64,000 nt of DNA from Pontibacillus sp. HMF3514. GTDB taxonomy: Bacteria > Bacillota > Bacilli > Bacillales > BH030062. Positions 51,057 to 64,000 of this stretch are shown piece by piece; the stretch's first letter is position 1, and every line of letters begins with the position of its first letter. The stretch covers positions 248,001-312,000 of the forward strand of contig NZ_CP047393.1 of assembly GCF_009858175.1 (NCBI RefSeq), given 5' to 3'. The position numbers and the translations under genes were made by a program. The notes beneath the pieces were generated by a model that saw only the letters and a program-made list of their open reading frames with translations, was not told where the DNA came from and searched no databases.

Positions 51057-51133
51057 GGTCCGGTAGTTCAGTTGGTTAGAATGCCTGCCTGTCACGCAGG
51101 AGGTCGCGGGTTCGAGTCCCGTCCGGACCGCCA
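51057..51133 (+). tRNA. tRNA-Asp (GTC), copy 1
   Basis: Acceptor GGTCCGG/CCGGACC, anticodon GTC, CCA encoded. Identical to the copy at 57214-57290. Confidence 0.97.
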
Positions 51134-51140
51134 TCTATTT

Positions 51141-51215
51141 TGGGCCATAGCCAAGCGGTAAGGCAACGGTTTTTGGTACCGTCATGCGCTGGTTCGAATC
51201 CAGCTGGCCCAGCCA
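51141..51215 (+). tRNA. tRNA-Gln (TTG)
   Basis: Acceptor TGGGCCA/TGGCCCA, anticodon TTG, CCA encoded. Confidence 0.97.
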
Positions 51216-51256
51216 AGATTTCCTTTTTTAAAGAACATTGATTCTTACATTTTAGT

Positions 51257-51332
51257 GAGCCATTAGCTCAGTTGGTAGAGCATCTGACTTTTAATCAGAG
51301 GGTCGGAGGTTCGAATCCTCCATGGCTCACCA
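51257..51332 (+). tRNA. tRNA-Lys (TTT)
   Basis: Acceptor GAGCCAT/ATGGCTC, anticodon TTT, CCA encoded. Confidence 0.97.
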
Positions 51333-51344
51333 CTTTCACACTTA

Positions 51345-51429
51345 GCGGGTGTGGCGGAATTGGCAGACGCGCTAGACTTAGGATCTAGTGTCTCTTGACG
51401 TGGGGGTTCAAGTCCCTCCACCCGCACCA
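51345..51429 (+). tRNA. tRNA-Leu (TAG)
   Basis: Acceptor GCGGGTG/CACCCGC, anticodon TAG, long variable arm, CCA encoded. Confidence 0.97.
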
Positions 51430-51527
51430 TTCATATTTTGTTACAAAAGATGAATTACACTGGTTGTGTACATTGCTGTGACTAACACGGCATTTTATTT
51501 TGCTCAATTTGCTGAAACACAAGTTGA

Positions 51528-51614
<87 letters not shown>

Positions 51615-51682
51615 AAGAAAAATAAAAAAGGTATTGCATCAAGTTGTAGCGTGTGATACAATGAAATATGTCGCTTCAAAAG

Positions 51683-51759
<77 letters not shown>

Positions 51760-51767
51760 TTTATTAT

Positions 51768-51844
51768 CGGGAAGTAGCTCAGCTTGGTAGAGCACATGGT
51801 TTGGGACCATGGGGTCGCAGGTTCGAATCCTGTCTTCCCGACCA
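51768..51844 (+). tRNA. tRNA-Pro (TGG)
   Basis: Acceptor CGGGAAG/CTTCCCG, anticodon TGG, CCA encoded. Confidence 0.97.
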
Positions 51845-51875
51845 TCGAGATCTTTCAATTAAAACATTTAAACAT

Positions 51876-51949
51876 GCGGGTGTAGTTTAGTGGTAAAACC
51901 TCAGCCTTCCAAGCTGATGTCGTGGGTTCGATTCCCATCACCCGCTCCA
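51876..51949 (+). tRNA. tRNA-Gly (TCC)
   Basis: Acceptor GCGGGTG/CACCCGC, anticodon TCC, CCA encoded. Confidence 0.97.
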
Positions 51950-51959
51950 TTATCATTAT

Positions 51960-52036
<77 letters not shown>

Positions 52037-52137
52037 TGAAGATTTGATCCTTGAAAACTGAACGAAACGACATGTTACGTCAATGAATTACTTTTTATTT
52101 TAAAAGCCAGACATCATTTTGATGCAAAGGCGAACTC

Positions 52138-53705
<1,568 letters not shown>

Positions 53706-53883
53706 ATAACTACGGAAAACGCAGTGTTACTGCGTTCACGTAACATGCTTCGTTTCGTTCGGTTTTGAGGAATCAAATTCCTCAAAGTCATGTACCTTGA
53801 AAACTAGATAAGAATTAGACATCAAACCAACGCAATTTTTTCATTCACACCAGATGATATTCGCTCATCTGGCAACTGAGATA

Positions 53884-56800
<2,917 letters not shown>

Positions 56801-56866
56801 CTCTATTGAAAAAACGTTACGATGTCTCTTATCTAGTTTTGAAGGTATATCCTTCAACTATATAGG

Positions 56867-56982
56867 TTTGGTGGCTTTGGCGAAGAGGTCACACCTGTTC
56901 CCATGCCGAACACAGAAGTTAAGCTCTTCAGCGCCAATGGTAGTCGGGGTTTCGCCCCCGCAAGAGTAGGACGCCGCCAAGC
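56867..56982 (+). rRNA. 5S ribosomal RNA
   Basis: TTTGGTGGC... to ...GACGCCGCCAAGC, about 116 bases, with the conserved CGAACACAGAAGTTAAGC loop. The terminal arms TTTGGTGGC/GCCGCCAAGC pair. Ends are estimates. Confidence 0.95.
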
Positions 56983-57071
56983 CTGTATATTTCAATACTT
57001 CCCGAAAATGGGAGGATCTAAGGATGTCATGAATTCTTAGAGCAGGTACTAAATTTAATACTTTTTATTAT

Positions 57072-57148
<77 letters not shown>

Positions 57149-57213
57149 ATTTATTTCAATTACAATTTCGTGTAGTACTAGAAAAGTGCAACCAATTTTT
57201 TTACTTACATAAT

Positions 57214-57290
57214 GGTCCGGTAGTTCAGTTGGTTAGAATGCCTGCCTGTCACGCAGGAGGTCGCGGGTTCGAGTCCCGTCCGGACCGCCA
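57214..57290 (+). tRNA. tRNA-Asp (GTC), copy 2
   Basis: Identical over its length to 51057-51133. Preceded by a GCAACCAATTT segment resembling a tRNA 3' end. Confidence 0.97.
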
Positions 57291-57329
57291 CTTTGATTTT
57301 TACACCAATACATATAATATATAACATCC

Positions 57330-57360
57330 GCCTTAGGAAATCTCCTAAGGCTTTTATTAT
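57330..57360 (+). terminator. Terminator of the stable-RNA operon
   Basis: GCCTTAGGA/TCCTAAGGC stem, 4-base loop, then TTTTATTAT. Confidence 0.9.
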
Positions 57361-57387
57361 GCCATTTTTTATAAGTGGTAATTCACA

Positions 57388-57541
57388 GATGTCTAGCTAC
57401 AGCGCCCTGGGTAGCAACTAGTATGCTTCCCTCACCTCCGGTCGATAAGTCAACATCGATTCGCAGGTTCATCGTGTTTCCTTTATCTCACTTCGGCTCA
57501 GTCCAGCATATACGTTGCTACCCAGGGCGCCTGCACTTTTC
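57388..57541. repeat. Structured repeat of the GTCTAGCTCCAGCGCC type, long copy
   Basis: GATGTCTAGCTACAGCGCC at the left and GGGCGCCTGCACTTTTC at the right, with GCCCTGGGTAGCAAC/GTTGCTACCCAGGGC as a 15-bp perfect stem. The ends match the unit at 43949-44026. It fills the gap before tsaE. Confidence 0.75.
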
Positions 57542-57615
57542 TTTTTCCACTTGTTTTTGCTATGATATAGATTAGCATGAAATCGAGGTTTTACATGAAA
57601 GTTGGTGAACGTGTC

Positions 57616-58074
57616 ATGGAACAAACTTTTACCATTCAAACTCAATCTCCTGATGAAACCATGGATCTATCATCTCGACTAGGGACGCTACTTCAAGAAG
57701 GAGATGTCTTAACGCTAGAAGGAGATCTTGGGGCTGGTAAAACGACGTTTACAAAAGGTTTAGCTAAAGGGTTGGATGTTAAACGCACAGTGAATAGTCC
57801 TACCTTTACAATAGTGAAAGAATATAAAGGGAGGCTTCCTTTATATCACATGGATGTCTATCGCTTAGAAGATAGTGATGAAGATATTGGCTTTGATGAA
57901 TATTTCTACGGTAATGGCGTTTCTGTAATAGAGTGGGCCCACTTTATTGAGGAGTTTCTTCCGTCTAATCGTTTAGATATTAGACTATCGTACCTTGAAG
58001 GAGATATGCGCAGTATTAAGCTGATGCCTAAAGGAGACCACTATATTCGTGTATGCGAGGAGTTAGTAAAATGA
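57616..58074 (+). CDS. tsaE: tRNA t6A biosynthesis ATPase TsaE
   Basis: This is a 152-residue P-loop ATPase (YjeE/YdiB) that powers the TsaB-TsaD-TsaE complex for t6A modification of ANN-decoding tRNAs. Walker A is GDLGAGKTT (36-44); PTFTIVKEYKG and LYHMDVYRLE follow, and VIEWAHFIEE is the last conserved block. ATG 57616 fits the family N-terminus; ATG 57595, six bases after CGAGG, is a possible alternative. First of four overlapping genes, in the same order as B. subtilis ydiB-ydiC-ydiD-gcp. Confidence 0.9.
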   Translation: MEQTFTIQTQSPDETMDLSSRLGTLLQEGDVLTLEGDLGAGKTTFTKGLAKGLDVKRTVNSPTFTIVKEYKGRLPLYHMDVYRLEDSDEDIGFDEYFYGNGVSVIEWAHFIEEFLPSNRLDIRLSYLEGDMRSIKLMPKGDHYIRVCEELVK

Positions 58075-58766
58075 ATGTGTTAGCCATAGATACTTCAAAT
58101 CAACCGCTAGGAGTAGCTGTAATAAAAAATAGCCTGGTTGTTGCAGAGTACACCAAAAATATTAAAAAGAATCATTCTGTTCAATTAATGCCTGTCATCA
58201 ATCAACTTATGAGTGAAGCTGGTTTGCAGCCTAGTGAATTAGATCGTATTGCTGTTGCAAATGGTCCAGGCTCTTTTACTGGAATACGTATTGGATTAAC
58301 AACAGCTAAAACATTAGCATGGTCTTTGAATATTCCTATTGTAGCGATGTCTAGCTTGGAGTTGTTAGCATACAACGGTTTTTATTCGAACAGCCTTATT
58401 TGCCCGTTTTTTGATGCGAGAAGAGGACAGGTTTATACTGGCCTTTATCAGAAGGAGCAAAGAGAATTACGATCTGAGAATGAAGAAGTAAATATATTAA
58501 TGGAAGATTGGCTTGAATCATTAAAAGAGTATCATCAGCCTATCATGTTTTTGAGTCATGATTTAGATGCTCATCGTGAAACAATCGTTAATACTCTTGG
58601 AGAACAAGCCATTTTACCTGATTTACCCGTTCATTTACCACAAACAGGTGTATTAGCGAAGATTGCGATGACTAAGGAACCTGTAGATGTTCATTCGTTG
58701 ACTCCGAACTACTTACGTCTTGCAGAGGCTGAAGCCAAATGGATTCAGAAGCAACAGGAGTCCTAA
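58071..58766 (+). CDS. tsaB: tRNA t6A biosynthesis protein TsaB
   Basis: This is a 231-residue inactive ASKHA-fold partner of TsaD, needed for t6A synthesis. The N-terminal VLAIDTSNQPLGVAVIK and NGPGSFTGIRIGLTTAKTLAWSL are typical. The start at 58071 shares ATGA with the end of tsaE; a longer frame to 58053 has no homology. GAGGAG just inside tsaE is the ribosome binding site. The order and coupling are as in B. subtilis. Confidence 0.9.
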   Translation: MNVLAIDTSNQPLGVAVIKNSLVVAEYTKNIKKNHSVQLMPVINQLMSEAGLQPSELDRIAVANGPGSFTGIRIGLTTAKTLAWSLNIPIVAMSSLELLAYNGFYSNSLICPFFDARRGQVYTGLYQKEQRELRSENEEVNILMEDWLESLKEYHQPIMFLSHDLDAHRETIVNTLGEQAILPDLPVHLPQTGVLAKIAMTKEPVDVHSLTPNYLRLAEAEAKWIQKQQES

Positions 58767-59218
58767 TGAAAATGGCTCCCCCTGTTGTCCGCACTATGGT
58801 AGAAGATGATATTAATACGCTTTTGGATATCGAAGAGGCTTGTTTTGCAACTCCTTGGACATGGGATTCTTTTCTTTATGAGTTGAAAGAAAATCCTTAT
58901 GCTACGTATTATGTAATGGAGCTAGATGGTGTTATCATTGGCTATTGTGGGCTGTGGTTAATCATTGATGAGGCTCATATAACAAATATTGCGATTATGC
59001 CTGATTACCGTGGTTACAAATATGGGAATTTTTTATTTTCTCATGTTTTAGAGAAAGCGAGAGAAGCTGGTGCTATTCAGCTCTCATTAGAGGTACGTGT
59101 ATCAAACATCGTTGCACAGAAAATGTATCGAAAATACGGACTAATTCCTGGTGAGATACGTAAACGTTATTATACCGATAACCAGGAAGATGCTTTAGTG
59201 ATGTGGGTGAAATTATGA
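58766..59218 (+). CDS. rimI: Ribosomal protein S18 alanine N-acetyltransferase RimI
   Basis: This is a 150-residue GNAT enzyme that acetylates the N-terminal Ala of ribosomal protein S18. The hallmarks are [42 protein letters not shown] (acetyl-CoA loop) and [18 protein letters not shown], ending [19 protein letters not shown]. The start at 58766 overlaps the tsaB stop by one base and follows AGGAG; the ATG at 58739 lacks such a site. It lies between tsaB and tsaD, its standard place. Confidence 0.9.
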   Translation: MKMAPPVVRTMVEDDINTLLDIEEACFATPWTWDSFLYELKENPYATYYVMELDGVIIGYCGLWLIIDEAHITNIAIMPDYRGYKYGNFLFSHVLEKAREAGAIQLSLEVRVSNIVAQKMYRKYGLIPGEIRKRYYTDNQEDALVMWVKL

Positions 59219-60231
59219 GTGAATATCAAGATCAGTATATATTAGGTATTGAAACGAGTTGTGACGAAACGGCTGTAGCGATTGTTAAAAATGGTCGTGA
59301 ATTGATTGCAAATGTAGTGGCATCACAAATTGATAGTCACAAACGATTCGGTGGTGTAGTGCCAGAGATTGCTTCAAGGCATCATGTTGAGCAGGTCACG
59401 ATGGTACTGGAAGAAGCGCTAAACGAAGCTGATATGTCTATGGAAGATATGGATGCTATAGCTGTTACAGAGGGACCTGGATTAGTGGGTGCTCTTTTAG
59501 TAGGAGTTAATGCTGCAAAAGCATTGGCTTTTGCCCATAATAAACCACTTGTTGGGGTTCATCATATTGCAGGACATATCTATGCAAATCGTCTCTTAAA
59601 AGAATTTGAATTTCCTTTATTATCTCTTGTTGTCTCAGGAGGTCATACAGAGCTGATCCTAATGAATGAGCATGGTTCTTATGAAGTTATAGGGGAAACA
59701 CGTGATGACGCTGCAGGTGAGGCTTATGATAAGGTAGCACGAACCTTACAGCTTCCTTATCCAGGTGGTCCTCATATTGATCGTTTAGCACATGAAGGAG
59801 AAGTTACGATTGATTTTCCACGTGCTTGGTTAGAAGAGGGATCATATGATTTTAGTTTCAGTGGATTAAAGTCTTCAGTTATTAACACCTTACACAATGC
59901 TAAACAAAAAAATATTGAGCTGTTGCCTGAAAATATTGCAGCAAGCTTTCAAGAGAGTGTTATCGACGTGTTGTCCACAAAGACACATAAGGCTGCTCAA
60001 GAATATGGTGTGAAGCAAGTTATTGTGGCTGGAGGAGTAGCTGCAAACAAGGGGTTAAGAGAAAAACTTGAAGCTACTTTTGCTGATGAAGAAGGTTTAG
60101 AATTACTGATTCCACCTCTTCATTTATGTACAGATAATGCAGCAATGATTGCAGCTGCAGGTACGATCGCCTTTAATAAGGGAGAGCGTTCTGGATGGGA
60201 TATGAATGCAAATCCAGGACTTCCATTGTAA
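59215..60231 (+). CDS. tsaD: tRNA threonylcarbamoyltransferase TsaD (Gcp)
   Basis: This is a 338-residue Kae1/TsaD enzyme that transfers threonylcarbamoyl to A37 of tRNA. The N-terminal [14 protein letters not shown], the metal-binding His117 and His121 in [19 protein letters not shown], and [10 protein letters not shown] near the C-terminus are all present. The start at 59215 shares ATGA with the end of rimI. It ends the tsaE-tsaB-rimI-tsaD cluster and is followed by a DnaA-box cluster. Confidence 0.95.
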   Translation: MSEYQDQYILGIETSCDETAVAIVKNGRELIANVVASQIDSHKRFGGVVPEIASRHHVEQVTMVLEEALNEADMSMEDMDAIAVTEGPGLVGALLVGVNAAKALAFAHNKPLVGVHHIAGHIYANRLLKEFEFPLLSLVVSGGHTELILMNEHGSYEVIGETRDDAAGEAYDKVARTLQLPYPGGPHIDRLAHEGEVTIDFPRAWLEEGSYDFSFSGLKSSVINTLHNAKQKNIELLPENIAASFQESVIDVLSTKTHKAAQEYGVKQVIVAGGVAANKGLREKLEATFADEEGLELLIPPLHLCTDNAAMIAAAGTIAFNKGERSGWDMNANPGLPL

Positions 60232-60263
60232 AAAGTTATCCATTCACATGTGGATAACTTTTT
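60232..60263 (+). terminator. Terminator of the tsa operon, made of two DnaA-box-like arms
   Basis: AAAGTTATCCA/TGTGGATAACTTT stem plus TT. Its arms contain TTATCCATT and TGTGGATAA. Confidence 0.8.
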
Positions 60264-60407
60264 ATTAAACAATGATGTTAAGGCTTTCATTATGTGGGTA
60301 AAAATTGTGGATAACTTCGCATTTTCTTGTGGATAATGTGTATAAACTTGTGAAAAACGATTATTATCCTTCTTTATATGTGAATAACTGTGTGGATGAG
60401 TGGATAA
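60236..60407. promoter_or_regulatory. DnaA-box cluster
   Basis: Three perfect copies of TGTGGATAA (60249-60257, 60306-60314, 60328-60336) and six near matches (60236, 60337, 60364, 60379, 60391, 60399) lie in 172 bp. The consensus TTATCCACA is that of DnaA boxes. I recall a DnaA-bound cluster beside gcp in B. subtilis; this is likely its counterpart. Confidence 0.8.
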
Positions 60408-60439
60408 CTGTTTTTTACAATAATTAGCATATTATGAGT

Positions 60440-60474
60440 AGGGACAAGTCCACTTATGGTACTTGTCCCTTTGT
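60440..60474. terminator. Hairpin between the DnaA-box cluster and nrdB
   Basis: AGGGACAAGT/ACTTGTCCCT stem with an 11-base loop. It may terminate nrdAB on the minus strand or reads from the plus strand; the T-run is weak. Confidence 0.5.
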
Positions 60475-60499
60475 TGTTGAACGGCCACTTGCGCTTTTT

Positions 60500-61540
60500 T
60501 TATAAATCATCAAATCCGTTATCTTGATAGTCTACTTTTGTGTACTGGCGAGATTTTTGTTCAAAGAAATCAGATTTTCCACTATTCACGTCTTTATACG
60601 CTTTTATCCACTTTAATGGATTCTTAGAGTATCCTTCAAAGGGTTTTTCCGCGCCAAGTTCTTTACAACGTTTATTGGCCATGAATTTGATATACGCATC
60701 AATGTCATCCATAGACAGTCCTTCAAAGTGATCTCCAATAATGTAATGTCCCCACTTAATTTCTAGTTCTGCTGCCTCTTTAAACGTATTGGTTACAAAC
60801 TCATATAATTCATCTGTTTTATAGGATGGGTTCTCGTCTAAGACTTCTTTAAAAATGTGGACAAATAAGTTTACGTGAAGTTGTTCGTCGCGATTAATAT
60901 AATTGATCATGGTGCTTGTTGAGACCATCTTCTGATTTCGTGCAAGGTTATAAAAGAAAGCAAAGCCTGCATAGAAGAATAAACCTTCTAGAACTACATC
61001 ATATACAATCGATCGAAGGAAGCTATCCACAGTTTTTTCTTCCGTGAATTTTTTGTATCCTTCTGCTATAAAGGCGTTTCGCTCTAATAAAATCTCATCG
61101 TGTTTCCAATACTCAAAGATCTCGTCTTGTTCTTGTTTATCAACAAGAGAGGATAGAACATATGAATAAGACTGATTGTGGACAACTTCTTGAAAAGAGA
61201 GTACTTGCATAAGTGCTGTTAGGCTCGAATCCGTTAAGTAGTCTGCAACCTTAGCACTGTAATCCGTTTGAATCGAATCAAGAAAGGCGAGTAAGCCAAT
61301 GATCTTTTTAAAAGAGTCTTGTTCCTTACTTGAAAGTTCCTTCCACTGACGGAGGTCATTAGCCATGTTGATTTCACTTGGGATCCAGAAGTTTGCAAGC
61401 ATGTTTTTGTACATCGGGTAGGCCCATTTAAAACGGACATCGTCCCAATTTAATACGTTAGAGCTCTCTCCGTTAATAATGCCTGTAGATCTGTTAGGAG
61501 CATTTGTGTCATATAAGTTTCGTTCATGGATCGTATTCAT
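60500..61540 (-). CDS. nrdB: Class I ribonucleotide reductase, small subunit
   Basis: This is a 346-residue R2 protein that stores the radical for ribonucleotide reduction. The dimetal ligands are Asp88 (FLDSIQ), Glu118 and His121 (FQEVVHNQ), Glu185 (VVLEG), Glu219 and His222 (RDEQLH). Tyr125 is in the radical-tyrosine place relative to His121 (His+4). It is downstream of nrdA by 15 bases, presumably the same transcript. An A-run separates the genes; AGGAGGA serves as its ribosome binding site. The final residues (DYQDNGFDDL) resemble an R1-binding tail. Confidence 0.9.
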   Translation of the reverse strand: MNTIHERNLYDTNAPNRSTGIINGESSNVLNWDDVRFKWAYPMYKNMLANFWIPSEINMANDLRQWKELSSKEQDSFKKIIGLLAFLDSIQTDYSAKVADYLTDSSLTALMQVLSFQEVVHNQSYSYVLSSLVDKQEQDEIFEYWKHDEILLERNAFIAEGYKKFTEEKTVDSFLRSIVYDVVLEGLFFYAGFAFFYNLARNQKMVSTSTMINYINRDEQLHVNLFVHIFKEVLDENPSYKTDELYEFVTNTFKEAAELEIKWGHYIIGDHFEGLSMDDIDAYIKFMANKRCKELGAEKPFEGYSKNPLKWIKAYKDVNSGKSDFFEQKSRQYTKVDYQDNGFDDL

Positions 61541-61555
61541 ATTTTTCTTCCTCCT

Positions 61556-63793
61556 TTATGATGAACAGCTTTCACAATCGTCAATGTCTTCAGTTGAAGT
61601 GGAGCGCATGTAATAGGTCGTTTTACATTTTTCCTTCCATGCATTGAGATGAAGGTTCAGTAATTCCTTTGCTTGTACGGTGTTTTTTACATAGATGTTA
61701 AAAGAAATCGATTGGTCGATGTGACGTTGGCGTGCAGAATTTTGTCGAATACTCCATTGTTGATCGATGTCGTATGCTGATTTGTAGAACCAATACGTAT
61801 TAGGCGTTAAATCTGGAACGGTAACCGGGATCTTATAATCCTTTTTCTCTTCTGAGTAGAACTTTTTGAAAATCGGATCGATGCTAGCCGTACTTCCTGC
61901 TATAAGAGAGGTGGATGAGTTAGGCGCTACAGCCATCAGGTAACCGTTACGTACGCCCTGATCTGATACTTTCTTTTGAAGGTCCTTCCACATAGGACTG
62001 TTGTAGCCTCTATCCTTAAAATAGTCTCCTGTATCCCATTTCGAACCTTTAAAATATGGATAAGCCCCTTTTTCCACAGCTAACTCATTGCTTGCATTGA
62101 TTGTGAGGTAGGCTATTTGTTCATATAAAGTATCAGCAAAATCCACAGCTTCTTCAGATTCCCATTGGATCCCTTTTAAAGCTAAAAGATGATGCCAGCC
62201 AAATGTTCCAAGACCTATTCCTCTATAACGCTGGTTCGTTAATTCAGCCTGTAAAACAGGGATCTTGTTTAAATCTATAACGTTATCCAACATTCGTACC
62301 TGAATCGGAATCAATCGTTCTAACACATTGGCAGGAACGGCTTTTCCTAAATTGATGCTAGATAGGTTACACACAACAAAGTCTCCGGCATCTTTAACCG
62401 TAATAATTTTGCCGTCCTCTGTGAAATGCTCTTGAACCGTTGTTGGACTTTGGTTTTGCGCAATCTCCGTACAGAGATTAGTACAATAAACCATTCCTTT
62501 GTGGCTGTTTGTATTTTTGCGATTAACTTCGTCTCGATAGAACATAAAAGGAGTCCCAGTCTCGAGTTGAGAAACCATGATGCGTTTCATAATGTCTATA
62601 GCTGGAACACGCTTTTTATTTAGACTGGGCTCCTCTACGCATTGCCAGTATTTTTCGCGGAAACTTCCTTCGCCATCTTGTTCATCATAGTAGTCTTCTA
62701 AACTAAAGCCCATATTTTGTCGAATTTCATGAGGGTCAAATAAATACCAATCTTCACGTTTTTCGACAGCTTCCATAAATAAATCAGGAAGGGTGACTCC
62801 TGTGAAAATATCATGTGTACGCTGGCGTTCGTCACCGTTATTTAACTTAGCATCTAAGAATGAAAAAATATCATGGTGCCAAATATCAAGATAGACTGCG
62901 ATGGCACCCTGACGTTGCCCGAGCTGATCTACGCTTACGGCAGTGTTGTTCAGTTGTTTCATCCAAGGAATAACACCTGAGCTAACCCCTTTAAACCCTT
63001 TAATATCACTTCCACGTGATCTGATTTTGCCTAAATAAACGCCGAGTCCTCCACCACTTTTTGATAAATTAGCAATGTCCGTATTGCTATCAAAAATCCC
63101 TTGTAAGCTATCATCTACTGTGTCAATAAAGCAGCTAGATAGTTGACCATAGCTTTTTCCTGCATTGGCAAGGTTAGGCGTGGCGACCGTCATATATAAA
63201 TGACTGAGTGCCCAGTAAGTTTCTTTTACAAGTTCTACGCGTTTGGAGGGTTCTTCGTTAACCATTAGAGTCATGGCAATCACCATAAAGCGCTCTTGCG
63301 GCAATTCATATAAATAACCTTCATGATCTCGTGCAAGATAGCGGTCTGCTAATGTTTTTAAGCCGATATACGTAAACAGGTCATCACGTTCTGGATCAAT
63401 CTCTTGTCCAAGCTCCTCGATTTCATTGCGAGAGTAGTGCTGAAGAATAACATCACTGAATATGTTTTTGTTATGTAATTCTTCGATAAGTTGATGAAAA
63501 TTCGGATAAGGAGTAGAGCCTTCATGGTTACGTTGTTTTTTAGCTTGTTCGTATAGAGATTGAGCAAAAATACGAGCACATACATACGTCCAATCTGGCT
63601 CATATTCATCCATCTGATCTAAGCCTTTCAATATCATTTCATGGTACATCTGGTCGATGTTGCTTGTGGATTTAGTTTCTGAAATACGGTTAACTTCTTC
63701 TCGAAAAGTTATGATATCTAGATGAGGGAATTCTTTTTCGACTTTTTGTAAAATCGATTCAACTTCTGTTCCATTCTTTTCTTGAGTAAACAT
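61556..63793 (-). CDS. nrdA: Class I ribonucleotide reductase, large subunit
   Basis: This is a 745-residue R1 catalytic subunit that reduces ribonucleoside diphosphates. The catalytic NLCTEI triad (Asn-Cys-Glu), CNLSSINLG, GLGTFGWHHLL and the Cys-rich end DDCESCSS (redox-active CxxC tail) are present. The N-terminus lacks a VxKRDG-type ATP-cone start and looks degenerate in that region, so dATP inhibition may be absent. It is preceded by a cobalamin riboswitch. GGAGGC precedes the ATG. Confidence 0.9.
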   Translation of the reverse strand: MFTQEKNGTEVESILQKVEKEFPHLDIITFREEVNRISETKSTSNIDQMYHEMILKGLDQMDEYEPDWTYVCARIFAQSLYEQAKKQRNHEGSTPYPNFHQLIEELHNKNIFSDVILQHYSRNEIEELGQEIDPERDDLFTYIGLKTLADRYLARDHEGYLYELPQERFMVIAMTLMVNEEPSKRVELVKETYWALSHLYMTVATPNLANAGKSYGQLSSCFIDTVDDSLQGIFDSNTDIANLSKSGGGLGVYLGKIRSRGSDIKGFKGVSSGVIPWMKQLNNTAVSVDQLGQRQGAIAVYLDIWHHDIFSFLDAKLNNGDERQRTHDIFTGVTLPDLFMEAVEKREDWYLFDPHEIRQNMGFSLEDYYDEQDGEGSFREKYWQCVEEPSLNKKRVPAIDIMKRIMVSQLETGTPFMFYRDEVNRKNTNSHKGMVYCTNLCTEIAQNQSPTTVQEHFTEDGKIITVKDAGDFVVCNLSSINLGKAVPANVLERLIPIQVRMLDNVIDLNKIPVLQAELTNQRYRGIGLGTFGWHHLLALKGIQWESEEAVDFADTLYEQIAYLTINASNELAVEKGAYPYFKGSKWDTGDYFKDRGYNSPMWKDLQKKVSDQGVRNGYLMAVAPNSSTSLIAGSTASIDPIFKKFYSEEKKDYKIPVTVPDLTPNTYWFYKSAYDIDQQWSIRQNSARQRHIDQSISFNIYVKNTVQAKELLNLHLNAWKEKCKTTYYMRSTSTEDIDDCESCSS

Positions 63794-63811
63794 GATGATC
63801 GCCTCCTATAA

Positions 63812-63847
63812 TAAAAAAATCCGTTCTCTTTTCTTCAGAGAACGGAT
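63812..63847 (-). terminator. Expression-platform terminator of the cobalamin riboswitch
   Basis: On the minus strand, ATCCGTTCTC/GAGAACGGAT stem followed by TTTTTTT, 19 bases before the nrdA start codon. Confidence 0.9.
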
Positions 63848-63852
63848 CAAAC

Positions 63853-64000
63853 GATAGTACAACAGCACGAACCGGCGCCTAGGCTCGATCTGTTGATGCT
63901 ATCGTTTCATCTTCTCAATCCCCGAAGAAAAAGAAACTCGATCGAGCAAAGGCAGGTCTCCTGACTTGTGTATCGTCCTACTCTGAGACCTTCCCATGTT
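63853..64000 (-). ncRNA. Cobalamin riboswitch ahead of nrdA, cut by the window end
   Basis: Read on the minus strand, GTCAGGAGACCTGCCT is the conserved B12-box region at about 63949-63964, after GGAAGGTCTC. Downstream, AACGATAG/CTATCGTT with inner AACAG/CTGTT arms form a large stem that could compete with the terminator. The 5' aptamer half lies past position 64000. Confidence 0.9.

Noticed and set aside
57375-57575. 66-codon plus-strand frame before tsaE
   Set aside because: It lies within the structured repeat at 57388-57541 and has no ribosome binding site.

Overview
The window is a low-GC Firmicute chromosome segment, most likely from a moderately halophilic Bacillaceae (Pontibacillus/Halobacillus-like). 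This rests on the rRNA sequences, the RsbR/S/T/U-V/W-SigB-X module, a YppG-like spore-coat-type protein, and gene order that matches the Bacillus subtilis ydcA-acpS-ydcC-alr-ndoAI-ndoA-rsb-sigB-ydcI-ydcK-(tRNA/rRNA)-ydiB-ydiC-ydiD-gcp region. The genus call is inference and needs a 16S search.

Layout. Positions 1-32.6 kb are accessory or variable. They hold a partial methyltransferase, a DUF2164 protein, an acetyltransferase, a cadC-cadA metal-efflux locus, small stress and regulatory genes, two divergent genes around three MhqR-type operators plus an MhqR-like regulator, an ABC-F gene behind tandem terminators, SDR oxidoreductases, two MFS transporters, an EamA transporter, DegV, the RNA helicase CshA, a MoxR/DUF58/DUF4129 operon and a secreted lipase. 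Positions 32.6-50.3 kb are the conserved core: rhomboid, acpS, nnrE-nnrD, ydcC, alr, the ndoAI-ndoA (MazEF) toxin-antitoxin pair, the complete eight-gene sigB stress operon, tex, an S-box-controlled metY plus betaine-homocysteine-methyltransferase-like pair, and a SprT-like protein. Positions 50.3-57.3 kb are a stable-RNA operon: 12 tRNAs, 16S, 23S, 5S, then 2 tRNAs. Positions 57.6-60.2 kb are the overlapping tsaE-tsaB-rimI-tsaD genes. A DnaA-box cluster follows, then class I ribonucleotide reductase nrdB and nrdA on the minus strand, preceded by a cobalamin riboswitch cut by the window end.

Most notable observations: (1) cadA has an in-frame UGA exactly at the first cysteine of its N-terminal metal-binding CxxC; (2) a composite inverted repeat (C'-A-spacer-B-C) occurs at 4.7-5.4 kb and 22.0-22.6 kb with compensatory changes in its stems; (3) a 669-bp unit with 34-bp terminal inverted repeats carries a tiny membrane-protein ORF; (4) an ECF-type sigma factor is frameshifted and followed in frame by a zinc ribbon; (5) a tRNA-Asn 5' half is duplicated just ahead of the tRNA operon; (6) nine DnaA-box-like sites follow tsaD; (7) a B12 riboswitch sits ahead of the B12-independent ribonucleotide reductase. 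I see no CRISPR array, prophage or transposase gene, and no single gene cluster that I would claim as a wholly new system.
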